The position numbers were made by a program, and so were the translations under genes. Positions 25,272 through 37,427 of a DNA stretch of 64,000 nucleotides are shown here, piece after piece; within the stretch, counting starts at the first letter, position 1; each line of letters starts with the position of its first letter. The stretch is from Streptomyces sp. TP-A0356 (GTDB taxonomy: Bacteria > Actinomycetota > Actinomycetes > Streptomycetales > Streptomycetaceae), in contig NZ_BBZJ01000019.1 in assembly GCF_001417775.1 (NCBI RefSeq), positions 124,001-188,000 of the forward strand, in the 5' to 3' direction. Under the pieces are notes generated by a model that was not told where the DNA came from, searched no databases, and was given only the letters and a program-made list of their open reading frames with translations.

Positions 25272-25299
25272 GCGCGCCGCGACGGGTATCGCGGCGCGC
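25272..25299. terminator. perfect 11-bp hairpin 3' of typA
   Basis: GCGCGCCGCGA, a 6-nt loop, then TCGCGGCGCGC. It is 7 bp from the typA stop on the minus strand and is the likeliest typA terminator. Confidence 0.75.
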
Positions 25300-25306
25300 G
25301 TCGGCG

Positions 25307-27214
<1,908 letters not shown>

Positions 27215-27962
27215 GGTGTGGCGTACTCCCGGAGTGGTGAGGACGGCCTGCGCGTACGTCTGTGTTACGCGGGCCCTGCCGGGCTGAACATGCCACGGCC
27301 TCACCCCATGGTACGGGGTGCCCAGGAGACAGCGCCTCCGCGAGCCTCACGGGCCCGGGGCGCGGGATGTCCGAGAGGTGCCCGTCCGCGGTCCGGCCGG
27401 GCCGCGGAAGTGCCGCCCGGACCCGGGCGGGCCCCGGCTGAGTGATCATGAGCCGGCTCCGGAGGAGCCGATGCAGGGTTATCCCTATAGCACGGTTCGA
27501 GGGTCCTGTTCGCCCGCTTCCGTGCCCTTGCGGCGCTAAGGTTGCCGGAATGTGCGGTCGCCGCCCGAGTGATCTGTCGCGGTTCGTCCCGCTCCTGGTG
27601 TCGAGAACAGCTCTCCACCGTTGAGCGCAACCGGTTTTACGTGATCTTGTCCGCTCTCCGGACACTGCGCACCGATAGTTGTGTAACAAGTCCGTTTCGC
27701 AGGGATCTTTCGTCAAACCGTTTGTCCGGATTTTGGAAGAAGTAGGCGACAGGTGTGATCGAACCGAGACCTTGGGGGTGTGGTTCGGTCATGGCCCATG
27801 GCAGATAGTTAGGCGCGTAGAGCTCGGGTCAACGAGTCATGCGCTGCAGGAGGCGCCGACTCACGAGCGTGCGGCTGCACTTGACCTTCCCCGTTCTTCT
27901 TGTCCGTGGGATGTCGTGTGCTCCGTCTTGCGGTGAACAACAGGACTCATGAGGAGGAACCC
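27215..27962. other. 748-bp divergent control region
   Basis: No credible gene. It separates typA (minus) from the first oligopeptide importer (plus). GC falls noticeably at 27450-27800, as expected for promoters. It contains a CACCCC/GGGGTG hairpin (27302-27320), a CGGCTCC/GGAGCCG hairpin near 27452-27470, and a strong AGGAGGAA ribosome site at 27951-27958. No consensus -35/-10 pair is convincing. TGGCAGATAG (about 27800) only partly fits the AdpA operator consensus. Confidence 0.5.
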
Positions 27963-29612
27963 ATGCGCGGTGCCAAGAGCGCCAAGTGGGTCGCGGGGAC
28001 GATAGTCATTGCCCTTGCGGCGACTGCCTGCGGTGGCAGCGACAGCGGCAGCGGCGGCGGCAGTGGCTCCGCCAAGGCCGGTGGCACCTTCAGGATGGGC
28101 ATCACCGAGCCGGTGGCCATCGACCCCTACAACGCACAGGAGTCCGAGGGCACGCTGGTCGCGTCCAACCTCTTCACGGGGCTGTACCTGCCGACCGCGG
28201 ACGGCCAGGTCGTTCCCGCGCTGGCCACCTCCAAGGAGGTCAGCGCCGACGGCAAGACGTGGACCTTCAAGATCAAGCAGGGCACCAAGTTCACCAACGG
28301 CGAGCCGGTGAACGCCGAGGCCTTCATCCGTGGCTGGAACCGTGTGGCGCAGAAGTCGGCCGCGTCCGACGTGGCCTACCACCTGGCCGGCATCGCGGGC
28401 TTCGACCAGGTCCAGGCGGGCAAGGCGACGAGCCTGTCCGGGCTCAGTGCGCCGGACCCGTACACCCTCCAGGTGAAGCTCTCCGCCGCGGACTTCGAGT
28501 TCTACATCAAGACCACGCACACGGTCTTCAGCCCCGTTCCCAAGGTCGCGGGCGACGCCAAGAACAAGACGTACAACGAAGCTCCCATCGGCAACGGGCC
28601 CTTCAAGATGCAGGGCAAGTGGGAGCACAACAAGTCGATCACCATGGTCCGCAACGACGACTACGGTCTGACCAAGGCTCATCTGGACAAGGTGCAGGTC
28701 GACATCCTGAACTCCAACAACGGCGTCACGCTGGAGTACCAGGGCTTCGAGTCGGGTCAGTACGACTGGGCCCGTATGCCCACCCCGCAGCTGCCGGCCG
28801 CCAAGGCCAAGTACGACGCGCAGGGTGAGTGGATCGCGCAGGACACCAACGGTATGAACTACCTCCTGCCGGTCACCGACAACGGCCCGCTGAAGGACGT
28901 GAAGGCGCGCCAGGCGGTCTCGTACGCGATCGACCGGGACGCCATCATCAAGGGCGTCTTCCAGGGCATGCAGACCAAGTCGACGACGATCCTGCCGCCC
29001 GTCTTCAAGGACGTGTACCAGAAGGACCTGTGCGCCACCTGCGTCAAGCAGGACAAGGCCAAGGCCAAGCAGCTCGCCGCCGAGGGCGGTCTGAAGCCGG
29101 GCAGCACCATCCAGGTCGCCTACAACACCGGCGCGGGCCACGAGGAGTGGATCCAGGCCGTCAAGCAGCAGCTCGAGGACGTCCTCGGCGTCAAGGTGCA
29201 GAGCGTCGGCAAGCCGTTCGCCGAGCTGCTGGCCGATGAGCAGAAGGCGGGCGCCTCGGGTCTGTACCGCTACGCCTGGGGTGCGGACTACCCGACGCCG
29301 GACAACTACCTGTACCCGCTGCTCGACACCGCGTCCATCAACAAGGACGCGTCGGGCAAGGTCACGGGTGACAACCGCGCCCGTTACAGCAACAAGGCGT
29401 TCGACGACCTGGTGGCCAAGGCCCGCGCGACCAAGGACCAGGCCGGCCGCAACGCGCTGTACAAGCAGGCCGAGAAGGTCGCCCTGGACGACCAGGCCCT
29501 GATCCCGCTGTGGAACCGAACCCAGCTGCGTCTCGCCAACACCAAGAAGTTCGCCAACATCAAGCTGGACTTCCACGAGGACCCGAACCTCGCTGAGATC
29601 AGCCTGAAGTAA
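27963..29612 (+). CDS. oligopeptide-binding lipoprotein, importer 1
   Basis: 549 residues. ATG behind AGGAGGAA. The lipoprotein signal runs to about Cys21 (IALAATACGGS), followed by a Ser/Gly linker and a full SBP_bac_5 domain starting GGTFRMGITEP. A CATC cysteine pair lies near residue 360. It captures peptides outside the membrane and delivers them to the two permeases downstream. Its N-terminus (MRGAKSAKWVAG) closely resembles that of the binding protein of importer 2 (MRGARHARWAVG), so the two are paralogues. The order and position resemble the BldK-type importers of Streptomyces. Hairpins follow the gene, so it is probably made in excess of the permeases. Confidence 0.9.
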   Translation: MRGAKSAKWVAGTIVIALAATACGGSDSGSGGGSGSAKAGGTFRMGITEPVAIDPYNAQESEGTLVASNLFTGLYLPTADGQVVPALATSKEVSADGKTWTFKIKQGTKFTNGEPVNAEAFIRGWNRVAQKSAASDVAYHLAGIAGFDQVQAGKATSLSGLSAPDPYTLQVKLSAADFEFYIKTTHTVFSPVPKVAGDAKNKTYNEAPIGNGPFKMQGKWEHNKSITMVRNDDYGLTKAHLDKVQVDILNSNNGVTLEYQGFESGQYDWARMPTPQLPAAKAKYDAQGEWIAQDTNGMNYLLPVTDNGPLKDVKARQAVSYAIDRDAIIKGVFQGMQTKSTTILPPVFKDVYQKDLCATCVKQDKAKAKQLAAEGGLKPGSTIQVAYNTGAGHEEWIQAVKQQLEDVLGVKVQSVGKPFAELLADEQKAGASGLYRYAWGADYPTPDNYLYPLLDTASINKDASGKVTGDNRARYSNKAFDDLVAKARATKDQAGRNALYKQAEKVALDDQALIPLWNRTQLRLANTKKFANIKLDFHEDPNLAEISLK

Positions 29613-29647
29613 TCGGGTGCCGCGGTGCCGCGGCGTCTGGCGACCGG

Positions 29648-29687
29648 GGGCCGTGGGGTGCCGAGTTCGACTCGGCGGCCACGGCCC
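29648..29687 (+). terminator. hairpin after the binding-protein gene (partial terminator)
   Basis: GGGCCGTGG pairs with CCACGGCCC and an inner TGCCGAGT pairs with ACTCGGCG around a TCG loop. It lies between the binding-protein and permease genes of importer 1 and could reduce read-through or stabilise the upstream mRNA. Confidence 0.65.
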
Positions 29688-29742
29688 TCGACGACCGTCG
29701 GGAGTGGTGCGATCCGCCCTCCCGTCCCCCTACCCCCCACCA

Positions 29743-29766
29743 CCCCCACCAACTCTGGGGTGGGGG
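29743..29766 (+). terminator. second hairpin in the same intergenic gap
   Basis: CCCCCACC and GGTGGGGG form an 8-bp stem with an 8-nt loop, 40 bp before the permease start. It is preceded by a C-rich tract. Possible second attenuator. Confidence 0.45.
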
Positions 29767-29805
29767 AGCTGCTCAGGAAGCGGCAGCTAGGCAGAGAGGC
29801 AAGTC

Positions 29806-30732
29806 ATGGGAAGGTATGTGGTCCGCAGGCTGGGCCAGCTGGTCGTGGTCGTGCTCGGCGCGACCATGATTCTGTTCGCCTGCCTGTTCGTGCTCCCCGG
29901 TGACCCGGTGGGGCAGATCGCGGGCAGCGACAAGGCACGCGATCCGGCCGTGATCGAGCAGCTGCACAAGCAGTACGGGCTGGACAAGCCCTTGGTCGTG
30001 CAGTACGGCAACTACGTGGGCAAGCTCGTGACGGGTGATCTCGGCGAGGACTACACGCAGAGCCGGCCGGTCTCGGAGATCCTGATGCCCAAGCTGGGCA
30101 ACACGGCGAAGCTGGCCGTCGCGGCGATCGTGGTCGACATCGTCATCGGCATCTCCGTCGGCGTGGTGGCGGCGATGCGCAGATACTCGATCTGGGACGT
30201 GTCGGCGACCTTCGTGACCACACTGGCCATCGGCGTACCTGCCTTCGTGCTCGGCATGCTGATGCAGCGGTTCTTCGTCGTGGAACTGAACTGGTTCCCG
30301 CTGATCGCCGACGACAGCTTCAAGTCGATGGTGCTTCCGGCCGTGACCCTGGCGATCATCGACGCCGCCCTCGTCGCCCAGCTGGCCCGGAGCACGATGC
30401 TCGAGGTGCTGCGGGCCGACTACGTCAAGACGGCCGTGGCCAAGGGGCTTTCGCGCCGGACGGTCCTCTTCCGTCACATCCTGCGGAACTCGGTCATTCC
30501 GGTGATCACCTACCTGGGCATCTCCTTCGGCACGCTGCTCGGCGGCGCGATCATCACGGAGACGATCTTCAACTGGAACGGCATCGGGCTCGCGCTGATC
30601 CAGGCGATCCAGCAGAACAACAACCCCATCATCGTGGGTGTGGTGACGATCAGCGTGGCGGTCTTCGTCCTGCTGAACCTGGTCGTCGACCTGCTGTACG
30701 CCGTCCTCGACCCGCGTATCCGCCTTTCCTGA
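29806..30732 (+). CDS. oligopeptide ABC permease (DppB/OppB-like), importer 1
   Basis: 308 residues. MGRYVVRRLGQL opens the first membrane helix; about six helices follow. The EAA loop that contacts the ATPases is visible as DYVKTAVAKGLSRR near residue 205, and the end DLLYAVLDPRIRLS is typical of the family. It forms half of the membrane channel with the next gene. The gap to the second permease is 34 bp. Confidence 0.92.
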   Translation: MGRYVVRRLGQLVVVVLGATMILFACLFVLPGDPVGQIAGSDKARDPAVIEQLHKQYGLDKPLVVQYGNYVGKLVTGDLGEDYTQSRPVSEILMPKLGNTAKLAVAAIVVDIVIGISVGVVAAMRRYSIWDVSATFVTTLAIGVPAFVLGMLMQRFFVVELNWFPLIADDSFKSMVLPAVTLAIIDAALVAQLARSTMLEVLRADYVKTAVAKGLSRRTVLFRHILRNSVIPVITYLGISFGTLLGGAIITETIFNWNGIGLALIQAIQQNNNPIIVGVVTISVAVFVLLNLVVDLLYAVLDPRIRLS

Positions 30733-30766
30733 CCCGCAAGGTTCGTCCCCCTCTAGGAGTCACACC

Positions 30767-31690
30767 ATGACCGAACTCGTCACGGGCACGGGAGAGCCTG
30801 CGGCGGTCGACCCCGCCGCGGTGCGGCAGGACGCCGAACCCAGCGTCGCCAGGGTCAGTCAGTGGGCCGACATCCGGCACCGCTTCTTCGCCAACAAGCT
30901 GGCCGTCGTCGGCCTGGCGATCATCCTCGTCCTCATTCTCACGGCCATATTCGCCCCTCTGCTCGCGCCGCACGATCCGCTCCGGCAGGATCTGAACGCC
31001 ACCCTCCAGTCCCCGGGCGCCGGACACCTGCTCGGCACCGACGCGCTCGGCCGGGACCAGCTCTCTCGCCTCCTCTACGGCAGCCGGATCGCCGTGGTCG
31101 TGGGCCTCGCCTCGATCCTCGTCGCACTGACCCTCGGCGTCGTCCTGGGCGCGCTGGCCGGCTACTTCGGCCGCTGGGTGGACACGGTGATCATGCGCAC
31201 GGCGGACATCTTCTTCGCCTTCCCGCTGCTGATCGGCGCCATCGTCATCATCCTGCTGATGGGCCGCGGTGTGCTGCCCGTCGTCCTGTCGCTGGGCATC
31301 TTCCAGTGGGCGACCTTCGCCCGCCTGTTGCGCAGCCAGATCCTCTCCGTCCGCGAGATGGACTTCGTGCACGCCGCAGAGGCCCTCGGCGCGAGCCGGA
31401 GCCGGATCATCCGCAAGCACATCCTGCCCAACTCGCTGACGTCGGTGCTGGTGTACGGCACGAGCAACGTCGGCATCGCGATCGTGGCCGAGGCGTCGCT
31501 GTCCTACCTCGGTGTCGGAGTGGACCCCGAGGTCGCGGAGTGGGGGAACATGATCTCCGCCGGCCGTGGGTTCATGGGGGTCAAGGACTTCATGTGGACC
31601 TACCCCAGCCTCGCGATCGTCATCACCGCGCTGGGCTTCATCCTGCTGGGCAACGGTCTGCGCGACGCTCTCGACCCGAAGCTCCGGTGA
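30767..31690 (+). CDS. oligopeptide ABC permease (DppC/OppC-like), importer 1
   Basis: 307 residues. A cytoplasmic N-terminus of about 45 residues precedes the first helix, as in OppC proteins. The periplasmic GTDALGRDQLSRLLYGSR, the EAA loop VHAAEALGASRSRI and the ending DALDPKLR identify the family. It pairs with the preceding permease; the next gene starts 9 bp downstream. Confidence 0.92.
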   Translation: MTELVTGTGEPAAVDPAAVRQDAEPSVARVSQWADIRHRFFANKLAVVGLAIILVLILTAIFAPLLAPHDPLRQDLNATLQSPGAGHLLGTDALGRDQLSRLLYGSRIAVVVGLASILVALTLGVVLGALAGYFGRWVDTVIMRTADIFFAFPLLIGAIVIILLMGRGVLPVVLSLGIFQWATFARLLRSQILSVREMDFVHAAEALGASRSRIIRKHILPNSLTSVLVYGTSNVGIAIVAEASLSYLGVGVDPEVAEWGNMISAGRGFMGVKDFMWTYPSLAIVITALGFILLGNGLRDALDPKLR

Positions 31691-31699
31691 GGCGCAGCC

Positions 31700-32788
31700 A
31701 TGACTTCAACCCCCTTGAGCAAGCAAGACGAAGGTGACGGCATGACCAGCCAGGAGACGGCCCCCACGAGCACCGGGCCGGAGGGGACCGCGCCACTTCT
31801 CGAAGTCCGCGACCTGCACGTGGAGTTCAAGGTCCGTGACTCGGTGACCAAGGCGGTCAACGGCGTCAACTACAGCGTCAACGCCGGCGAGACGCTCGCC
31901 GTGCTCGGTGAGTCGGGCTCCGGCAAGTCCGTCACCGCGCAGGCCGTCATGGGCATCCTGGACAGCCCTCCCGGGCAGATCACCAAGGGCCAGATCCTCT
32001 TCCAGGGACAGGACATCCTGAGCCTGCCGGAGAACGAGCGGCGCAAGCTGCGCGGCGCCAAGATGGCGATGATCTTCCAGGACGCGCTGTCCTCGCTCAA
32101 CCCCGTGCTCTCCGTCGGTTTCCAGCTCGGTGAGATGTTCCGGGCGCACCAGGGCCTGTCGCGCAAGGACGCCAAGGCCAAGGCCATCGAGCTGATGGAC
32201 CGGGTGCGGATCCCCGCCGCACGGGAGCGTGTCGGCGACTACCCGCACCAGTTCTCCGGCGGTATGCGCCAGCGCATCATGATCGCCATGGCGCTGGCCC
32301 TGGAGCCGGACCTGATCATCGCCGACGAGCCGACCACGGCCCTCGACGTGACGGTCCAGGCCCAGGTCATGGATCTGCTCGCGGAACTGCAGCGCGAGTA
32401 CAACATGGGTCTGATCCTGATCACCCACGACCTCGGCGTGGTCGCGGACGTCGCCGACAAGATCGCTGTGATGTACGCGGGCCGGATCGTCGAGGAGGCT
32501 CCGGTCCACGAGCTGTACAAGCGCCCCGCGCACCCGTACACGCGTGGTCTGCTCGACTCGATCCCGCGCCTGGACCTCAAGGGTCATGAGCTGTACGCGA
32601 TCAAGGGCCTGCCGCCCAACCTGCAGCAGATCCCGCCGGGCTGCGCGTTCAACCCGCGCTGCGGCAGGGCGCAGGACGTCTGCCGCAGCGAAGTGCCGGC
32701 CCTGGTCCCGGTCACTGAGCAGGACGGTACGGAACTGGTGGGGCGCGGCTCCGCGTGCCACTTCTGGAAGGAGACGATCCATGGCTGA
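31700..32788 (+). CDS. oligopeptide ABC ATPase (DppD/OppD-like), importer 1
   Basis: 362 residues from the ATG at 31700; an ATG at 31742 is possible. Walker A GESGSGKS, signature FSGGMRQRI, Walker B LIIADEPTTALD, and the C-terminal oligopeptide-importer extension with a cysteine-containing PPGCAFNPRCGRAQDVC. These cysteines form an iron-sulfur-like or structural cluster in relatives. It is one half of the ATPase pair that drives import, and overlaps the next gene by 8 bp. It is very similar to the ATPase at 44425. Confidence 0.94.
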   Translation: MTSTPLSKQDEGDGMTSQETAPTSTGPEGTAPLLEVRDLHVEFKVRDSVTKAVNGVNYSVNAGETLAVLGESGSGKSVTAQAVMGILDSPPGQITKGQILFQGQDILSLPENERRKLRGAKMAMIFQDALSSLNPVLSVGFQLGEMFRAHQGLSRKDAKAKAIELMDRVRIPAARERVGDYPHQFSGGMRQRIMIAMALALEPDLIIADEPTTALDVTVQAQVMDLLAELQREYNMGLILITHDLGVVADVADKIAVMYAGRIVEEAPVHELYKRPAHPYTRGLLDSIPRLDLKGHELYAIKGLPPNLQQIPPGCAFNPRCGRAQDVCRSEVPALVPVTEQDGTELVGRGSACHFWKETIHG

Positions 32789-33929
32789 GCCGATCAAGAA
32801 GGACGAGCCGGCCGACGCCATGCCGAACGTCTCCGACGTCGAGGTGGTGGACGCACGGTCCGAGGAGGAGGCGGTCGCCGCGATCGAGGCGCCGGTCGAG
32901 CGCGGTGAGCCGATTCTTCAGGTGCGCAACCTGGTCAAGCACTTCCCGCTGACCCAGGGCATCCTCTTCAAGCGGCAGATCGGCGCGGTCAAGGCCGTCG
33001 ACGGTGTCTCCTTCGACCTGTACCAGGGCGAGACCCTCGGCATCGTCGGCGAGTCGGGCTGCGGCAAGTCCACGGTCGCCAAGCTCCTGATGCATCTGGA
33101 GCAGGCCACCGCGGGCGAGATCTTCTACAAGGGCCAGGACATCACCAAGCTGTCCGGGCGCGCCCAGAAGGCCGTGCGCCGCAACATCCAGATGGTCTTC
33201 CAGGACCCGTACACCTCGCTCAACCCGCGTATGACGGTGGGCGACATCATCGGGGAGCCGTTCGACATCCACCCCGAGGTGGCGCCGAAGGGCGACCGGC
33301 GGCGCAAGGTCCAGGAACTGCTGGACGTCGTGGGCCTCAACCCCGAGTACATCAACCGCTATCCGCACCAGTTCTCCGGCGGTCAGCGCCAGCGCATCGG
33401 CATCGCCCGCGGTCTCGCGCTCAACCCCGAGATCATCATCTGCGACGAGCCGGTGTCGGCGCTGGACGTGTCCGTCCAGGCACAGGTCATCAACCTGATG
33501 GAGAGACTGCAGGACGAGTTCAACCTCTCCTACCTCTTCATCGCGCACGACCTGTCGATCGTCCGGCACATCTCCGACCGGGTGGGCGTGATGTACCTCG
33601 GCCGGATCGTCGAGATCGGCAGCGACGAGCAGATCTACGACCACCCGACGCACCCCTACACCCAGGCGCTGCTGTCGGCGGTCCCCGTGCCGGACCCGGA
33701 CGCCCGCGAGCATCGTGAGCGGATCATCCTGACCGGCGACGTGCCGTCCCCGGCCAACCCGCCCTCCGGCTGCCGCTTCCGCACCCGGTGCTGGAAGGCC
33801 CAGGACAAGTGCGCCACCGAGGTGCCGCTACTGGCGATCCCGGAGCGCTTCAAGGACGCGGACACTCCGGTGGCCCACGAGTCGGCCTGCCACTTCGCCG
33901 AGGAGAAGGACGTCGTGCACGCGGCCTGA
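32781..33929 (+). CDS. oligopeptide ABC ATPase (DppF/OppF-like), importer 1
   Basis: 382 residues, ATG with GGAAGGAG upstream. An acidic N-terminal extension of about 45 residues is not present in the paralogue at 45410. Walker A GESGCGKS, the segment FQDPYTSLNPRM, signature FSGGQRQRIGIARG, Walker B IIICDEPVSALD, and the C-terminal GCRFRTRCWKAQDKC. It pairs with the preceding ATPase. A perfect 15-bp hairpin ends the operon. Confidence 0.94.
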   Translation: MAEPIKKDEPADAMPNVSDVEVVDARSEEEAVAAIEAPVERGEPILQVRNLVKHFPLTQGILFKRQIGAVKAVDGVSFDLYQGETLGIVGESGCGKSTVAKLLMHLEQATAGEIFYKGQDITKLSGRAQKAVRRNIQMVFQDPYTSLNPRMTVGDIIGEPFDIHPEVAPKGDRRRKVQELLDVVGLNPEYINRYPHQFSGGQRQRIGIARGLALNPEIIICDEPVSALDVSVQAQVINLMERLQDEFNLSYLFIAHDLSIVRHISDRVGVMYLGRIVEIGSDEQIYDHPTHPYTQALLSAVPVPDPDAREHRERIILTGDVPSPANPPSGCRFRTRCWKAQDKCATEVPLLAIPERFKDADTPVAHESACHFAEEKDVVHAA

Positions 33930-33945
33930 CCTCTTCCCGGACCCA

Positions 33946-33981
33946 CCGGTTCCCGGCACCTCCCGTGGTGCCGGGAACCGG
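33946..33981 (+). terminator. strong terminator of importer 1 operon
   Basis: A perfect 15-bp stem (CCGGTTCCCGGCACC and its complement) with a 6-nt loop, 16 bp after the last stop codon. No T-tract follows, as is common in this genus. Confidence 0.85.
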
Positions 33982-34022
33982 CGTTTCGGGACCGTCCGCA
34001 CACCCGCACCAGGAAGTCCGAG

Positions 34023-34427
34023 ATGCTCCACCACATCGAGCTGTGGGTCCCCGACCTGCCGCGCGCGGTACGGGAATGGGGCTGGCTCCTGACCAGGCTC
34101 GGCTACCGGCCGTACCAGGAATGGCGGCACGGCCGCAGCTGGCGCCAGGGGCCGGTGTACGTCGTCGTCGAGCAGTCGCCGGCGATGGGCGGCACCCACC
34201 ACGACCGGATGCGTCCGGGGCTCAACCACCTCGCGTTCCACGCCGGAAGCCGTAGGGACGTCGACGCCCTCGCCGACACGGCGGCCGCCCACGGGTGGGT
34301 GCCGCTCTTCGCGGAGCGGTATCCCCATGCCGGGGGACCGGGGCACTACGCGGCCTATCTGGCGAACTCGGATGGATTCGAGGTCGAACTGGTGGCCGTC
34401 GACGGGCCGCCGCAGGACATCGGCTAG
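34023..34427 (+). CDS. VOC-fold (glyoxalase/dioxygenase superfamily) protein
   Basis: 134 residues, one vicinal-oxygen-chelate unit. Metal ligand candidates: His in LHHIELWV at the N-terminus, His in LNHLAFHAG in the middle, and Glu in FEVELVAVD at the end. It may be a lyase, a dioxygenase relative or an antibiotic-binding protein; no substrate signal is visible. It shares a four-base CTAG with the convergent ATPase gene: both genes stop there. Confidence 0.82.
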   Translation: MLHHIELWVPDLPRAVREWGWLLTRLGYRPYQEWRHGRSWRQGPVYVVVEQSPAMGGTHHDRMRPGLNHLAFHAGSRRDVDALADTAAAHGWVPLFAERYPHAGGPGHYAAYLANSDGFEVELVAVDGPPQDIG

Positions 34428-35508
34428 GGCGCTTCTGACGGGTCTTGGTGGGACAAGGAGCGGTGTCCGGTGCGGCGAGGGTGCGGGCCGGGGGTCGCGA
34501 CGCCGCGGAGATCCGTCAGAGGGGCCCGAGCCACCTGCGCCCGCGCCCAGTGGCACGCCACCTGCTCCCCGCCCCCTCCGCCGAGCACCTCCGGATCCAG
34601 GCCGTGGCAGGCGTCGGCGACGCCCGCCCGATCGGCCGCGCCGCTCGCCAGGACCTGGCAGCGGGCCCGGAAGCGGCAGCCGGAAGGGATCCGGGTCGGG
34701 TCCGGTGGCTCCCCGGCCAGCACCACCGGGTCCCCTGGCGCCTCCGGCAGGACCGACAGCAGTGCCTGGGTGTAGGGATGCCGAGGCGCCGTCAGCACCC
34801 GCTCGACGTCTCCGGTCTCCACGATCCGGCCCAGATACATCACCGCGACCCGGTCGGCGATGTTCCAGGCCAGACCCAGGTCGTGCGTCACCACCAGGGC
34901 GGACAGGCCCAGTTCGGCGCGTAGCCGGAGCAGCAGCGCCAGGATCTCGCCGCGCACGGAGGCGTCGAGCGAGGCCACCGGCTCGTCGGCGACGACGATT
35001 TCGGGCTCCAGGACGAGCGCGCCCGCGATCACCACGCGCTGACGCTGCCCTCCGGACAGCTCGTGCGGGTGGCGCAGCAGGAAGCGCTCGGGCGGCCGCA
35101 GCCCCGCCCGGGACAGGGCCCGCGAGACCGCCGCGCGTTCGTCTCCGGCGTACCGGTGGATCCGCAGCCCTTCGGCGACCGCGTCGTACACCGTGTGCCG
35201 CGGATTCAGCGACCCGCTCGGATCCTGGAGCACCAGCTGAACCCGGCCGCGGTGCGCCTTCAGGGCGCGTGAGGAGTACTCCAGCGGCCGCCCCGCGAAG
35301 GCGATGCTCCCGGAGGTGGGTGGCACGAGGCCCAGCAGCGAACGGGCCAGTGTCGTCTTCCCGCATCCCGACTCGCCGACCAGCGCCACGATCTCCCCGG
35401 GCCCGATGTCGAGATCGACACCGTCCACGGCCCGGGCCGGGGGCCCGCCGTGCCGCCCGGGGAAGCTCACGTGCAGCCCCCGCGCGCTGAGCAGGGGCGG
35501 TGGTGTCG

Positions 35509-35512
<4 letters not shown>
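34424..35512 (-). CDS. oligopeptide/dipeptide ABC ATPase (DppF-like), importer 3
   Basis: 362 residues from the ATG at 35512, which overlaps the upstream ATPase stop by 4 bp. Walker A GESGCGKT, VLQDPSGSLNPRHTV, signature LSGGQRQRV, Walker B EIVVADEPVASLD, and a C-terminal zinc/cysteine segment SGCRFRARC. The C-terminal tail is longer and more Gly-rich than in the other importers. It is the last gene of a five-gene minus-strand operon and ends head-on with the VOC gene. Confidence 0.92.
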
Positions 35513-36503
<991 letters not shown>

Positions 36504-36507
<4 letters not shown>

Positions 36508-37427
36508 CGGGCCTCCCCCAGCCTCGGGTTGAGAACGGATTCCACCGCGCGGCCGCACAGGGTGAAGGCCAGGGCGACGACGGCGATCGCGAAGCCCGGC
36601 GGGACCAGGTACCACCAGTCGCCGGAGCTGACCGCGCCCGCCTCGCGCGCGTCCTGGAGCAGCCCGCCCCACGACACCACCGTCGGATCGCCCAGGCCGA
36701 GGAAGGCCAGCGTCGCCTCGGCGAGGATGGAGGAGGAGATCATCAGGGTCGTCTGCGCCAGCACCAGGGGCATCACGTTGGGCAGCACGTGCCGGCCCAT
36801 GATGTGCCAGTGGCCGCCGCCCAGCGCTCGGGCGCGCTCGATGTAGGGCCGCGACTCCACCGCCAGCGTCTGTGCCCGCACCAGCCGGGCCGTGGTCGGC
36901 CAGGACGTCACGCCGATCGCCAGGACGACCGTGCCGAGCGAGCGGGACATCACGGTGGCGAGGGCGATGGCGAGGACCAGCGTCGGCATCACCAGGAACC
37001 AGTCCGTGATCCGCATGATCACGGTGGCGTACGCGCCACGGAAGTGCCCGGCCGTGATCCCGGCCAGGGCACCGATCGCCACGGACAGCACGGCCGCGAG
37101 CAGCCCGACCAGGAGCGAGACCCGGGAACCCCACACCACCAGGCCCAGCAGATCGCGCCCGAACCGGTCGGTGCCCAGGAGGAACGTGCCGCTCGGACTC
37201 TCCAGCGGCCGGCCCGGCGCGCCGGTGACGCCGGCCACGTCGGAGCCGACGGTCAGCGGCGCGGTCAGCGCGACCAGTGCGAAGAGCACGAGTGCGGCCA
37301 GGCCCAGCAGCCCGGCGCGCTGCGTGCGGTACTGCCGCCAGAACCGGACGGCGGCGCGACGGCGGCGCTGCCGTGCGAGCGTGCGCGGGCCGGCCTTCGC
37401 CACCGGGGGTGTCGCTTCGGTCGTCAT
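36504..37427 (-). CDS. oligopeptide/dipeptide ABC permease (DppC-like), importer 3
   Basis: 307 residues from the ATG at 37427; 4-bp overlap with the upstream permease. A basic cytoplasmic start (LARQRRRRAAVRFW) precedes the first helix. The periplasmic GTDRFGRDLLGLVVWGSR and the EAA loop ERARALGGGHWHIM place it in the DppC group. It ends NPRLGEAR. Confidence 0.92.

Noticed and set aside
27790..27815. AdpA binding site before importer 1
   Set aside because: TGGCAGATAG deviates from the consensus at a conserved position; such matches occur by chance.
27963..33929. Naming the first importer bldK
   Set aside because: Position beside typA and lipoprotein similarity suggest a relation, but the importer 2 paralogue is equally plausible and, as I remember it, the S. 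coelicolor bldK operon has a permease gene before the receptor. No gene symbol was given.
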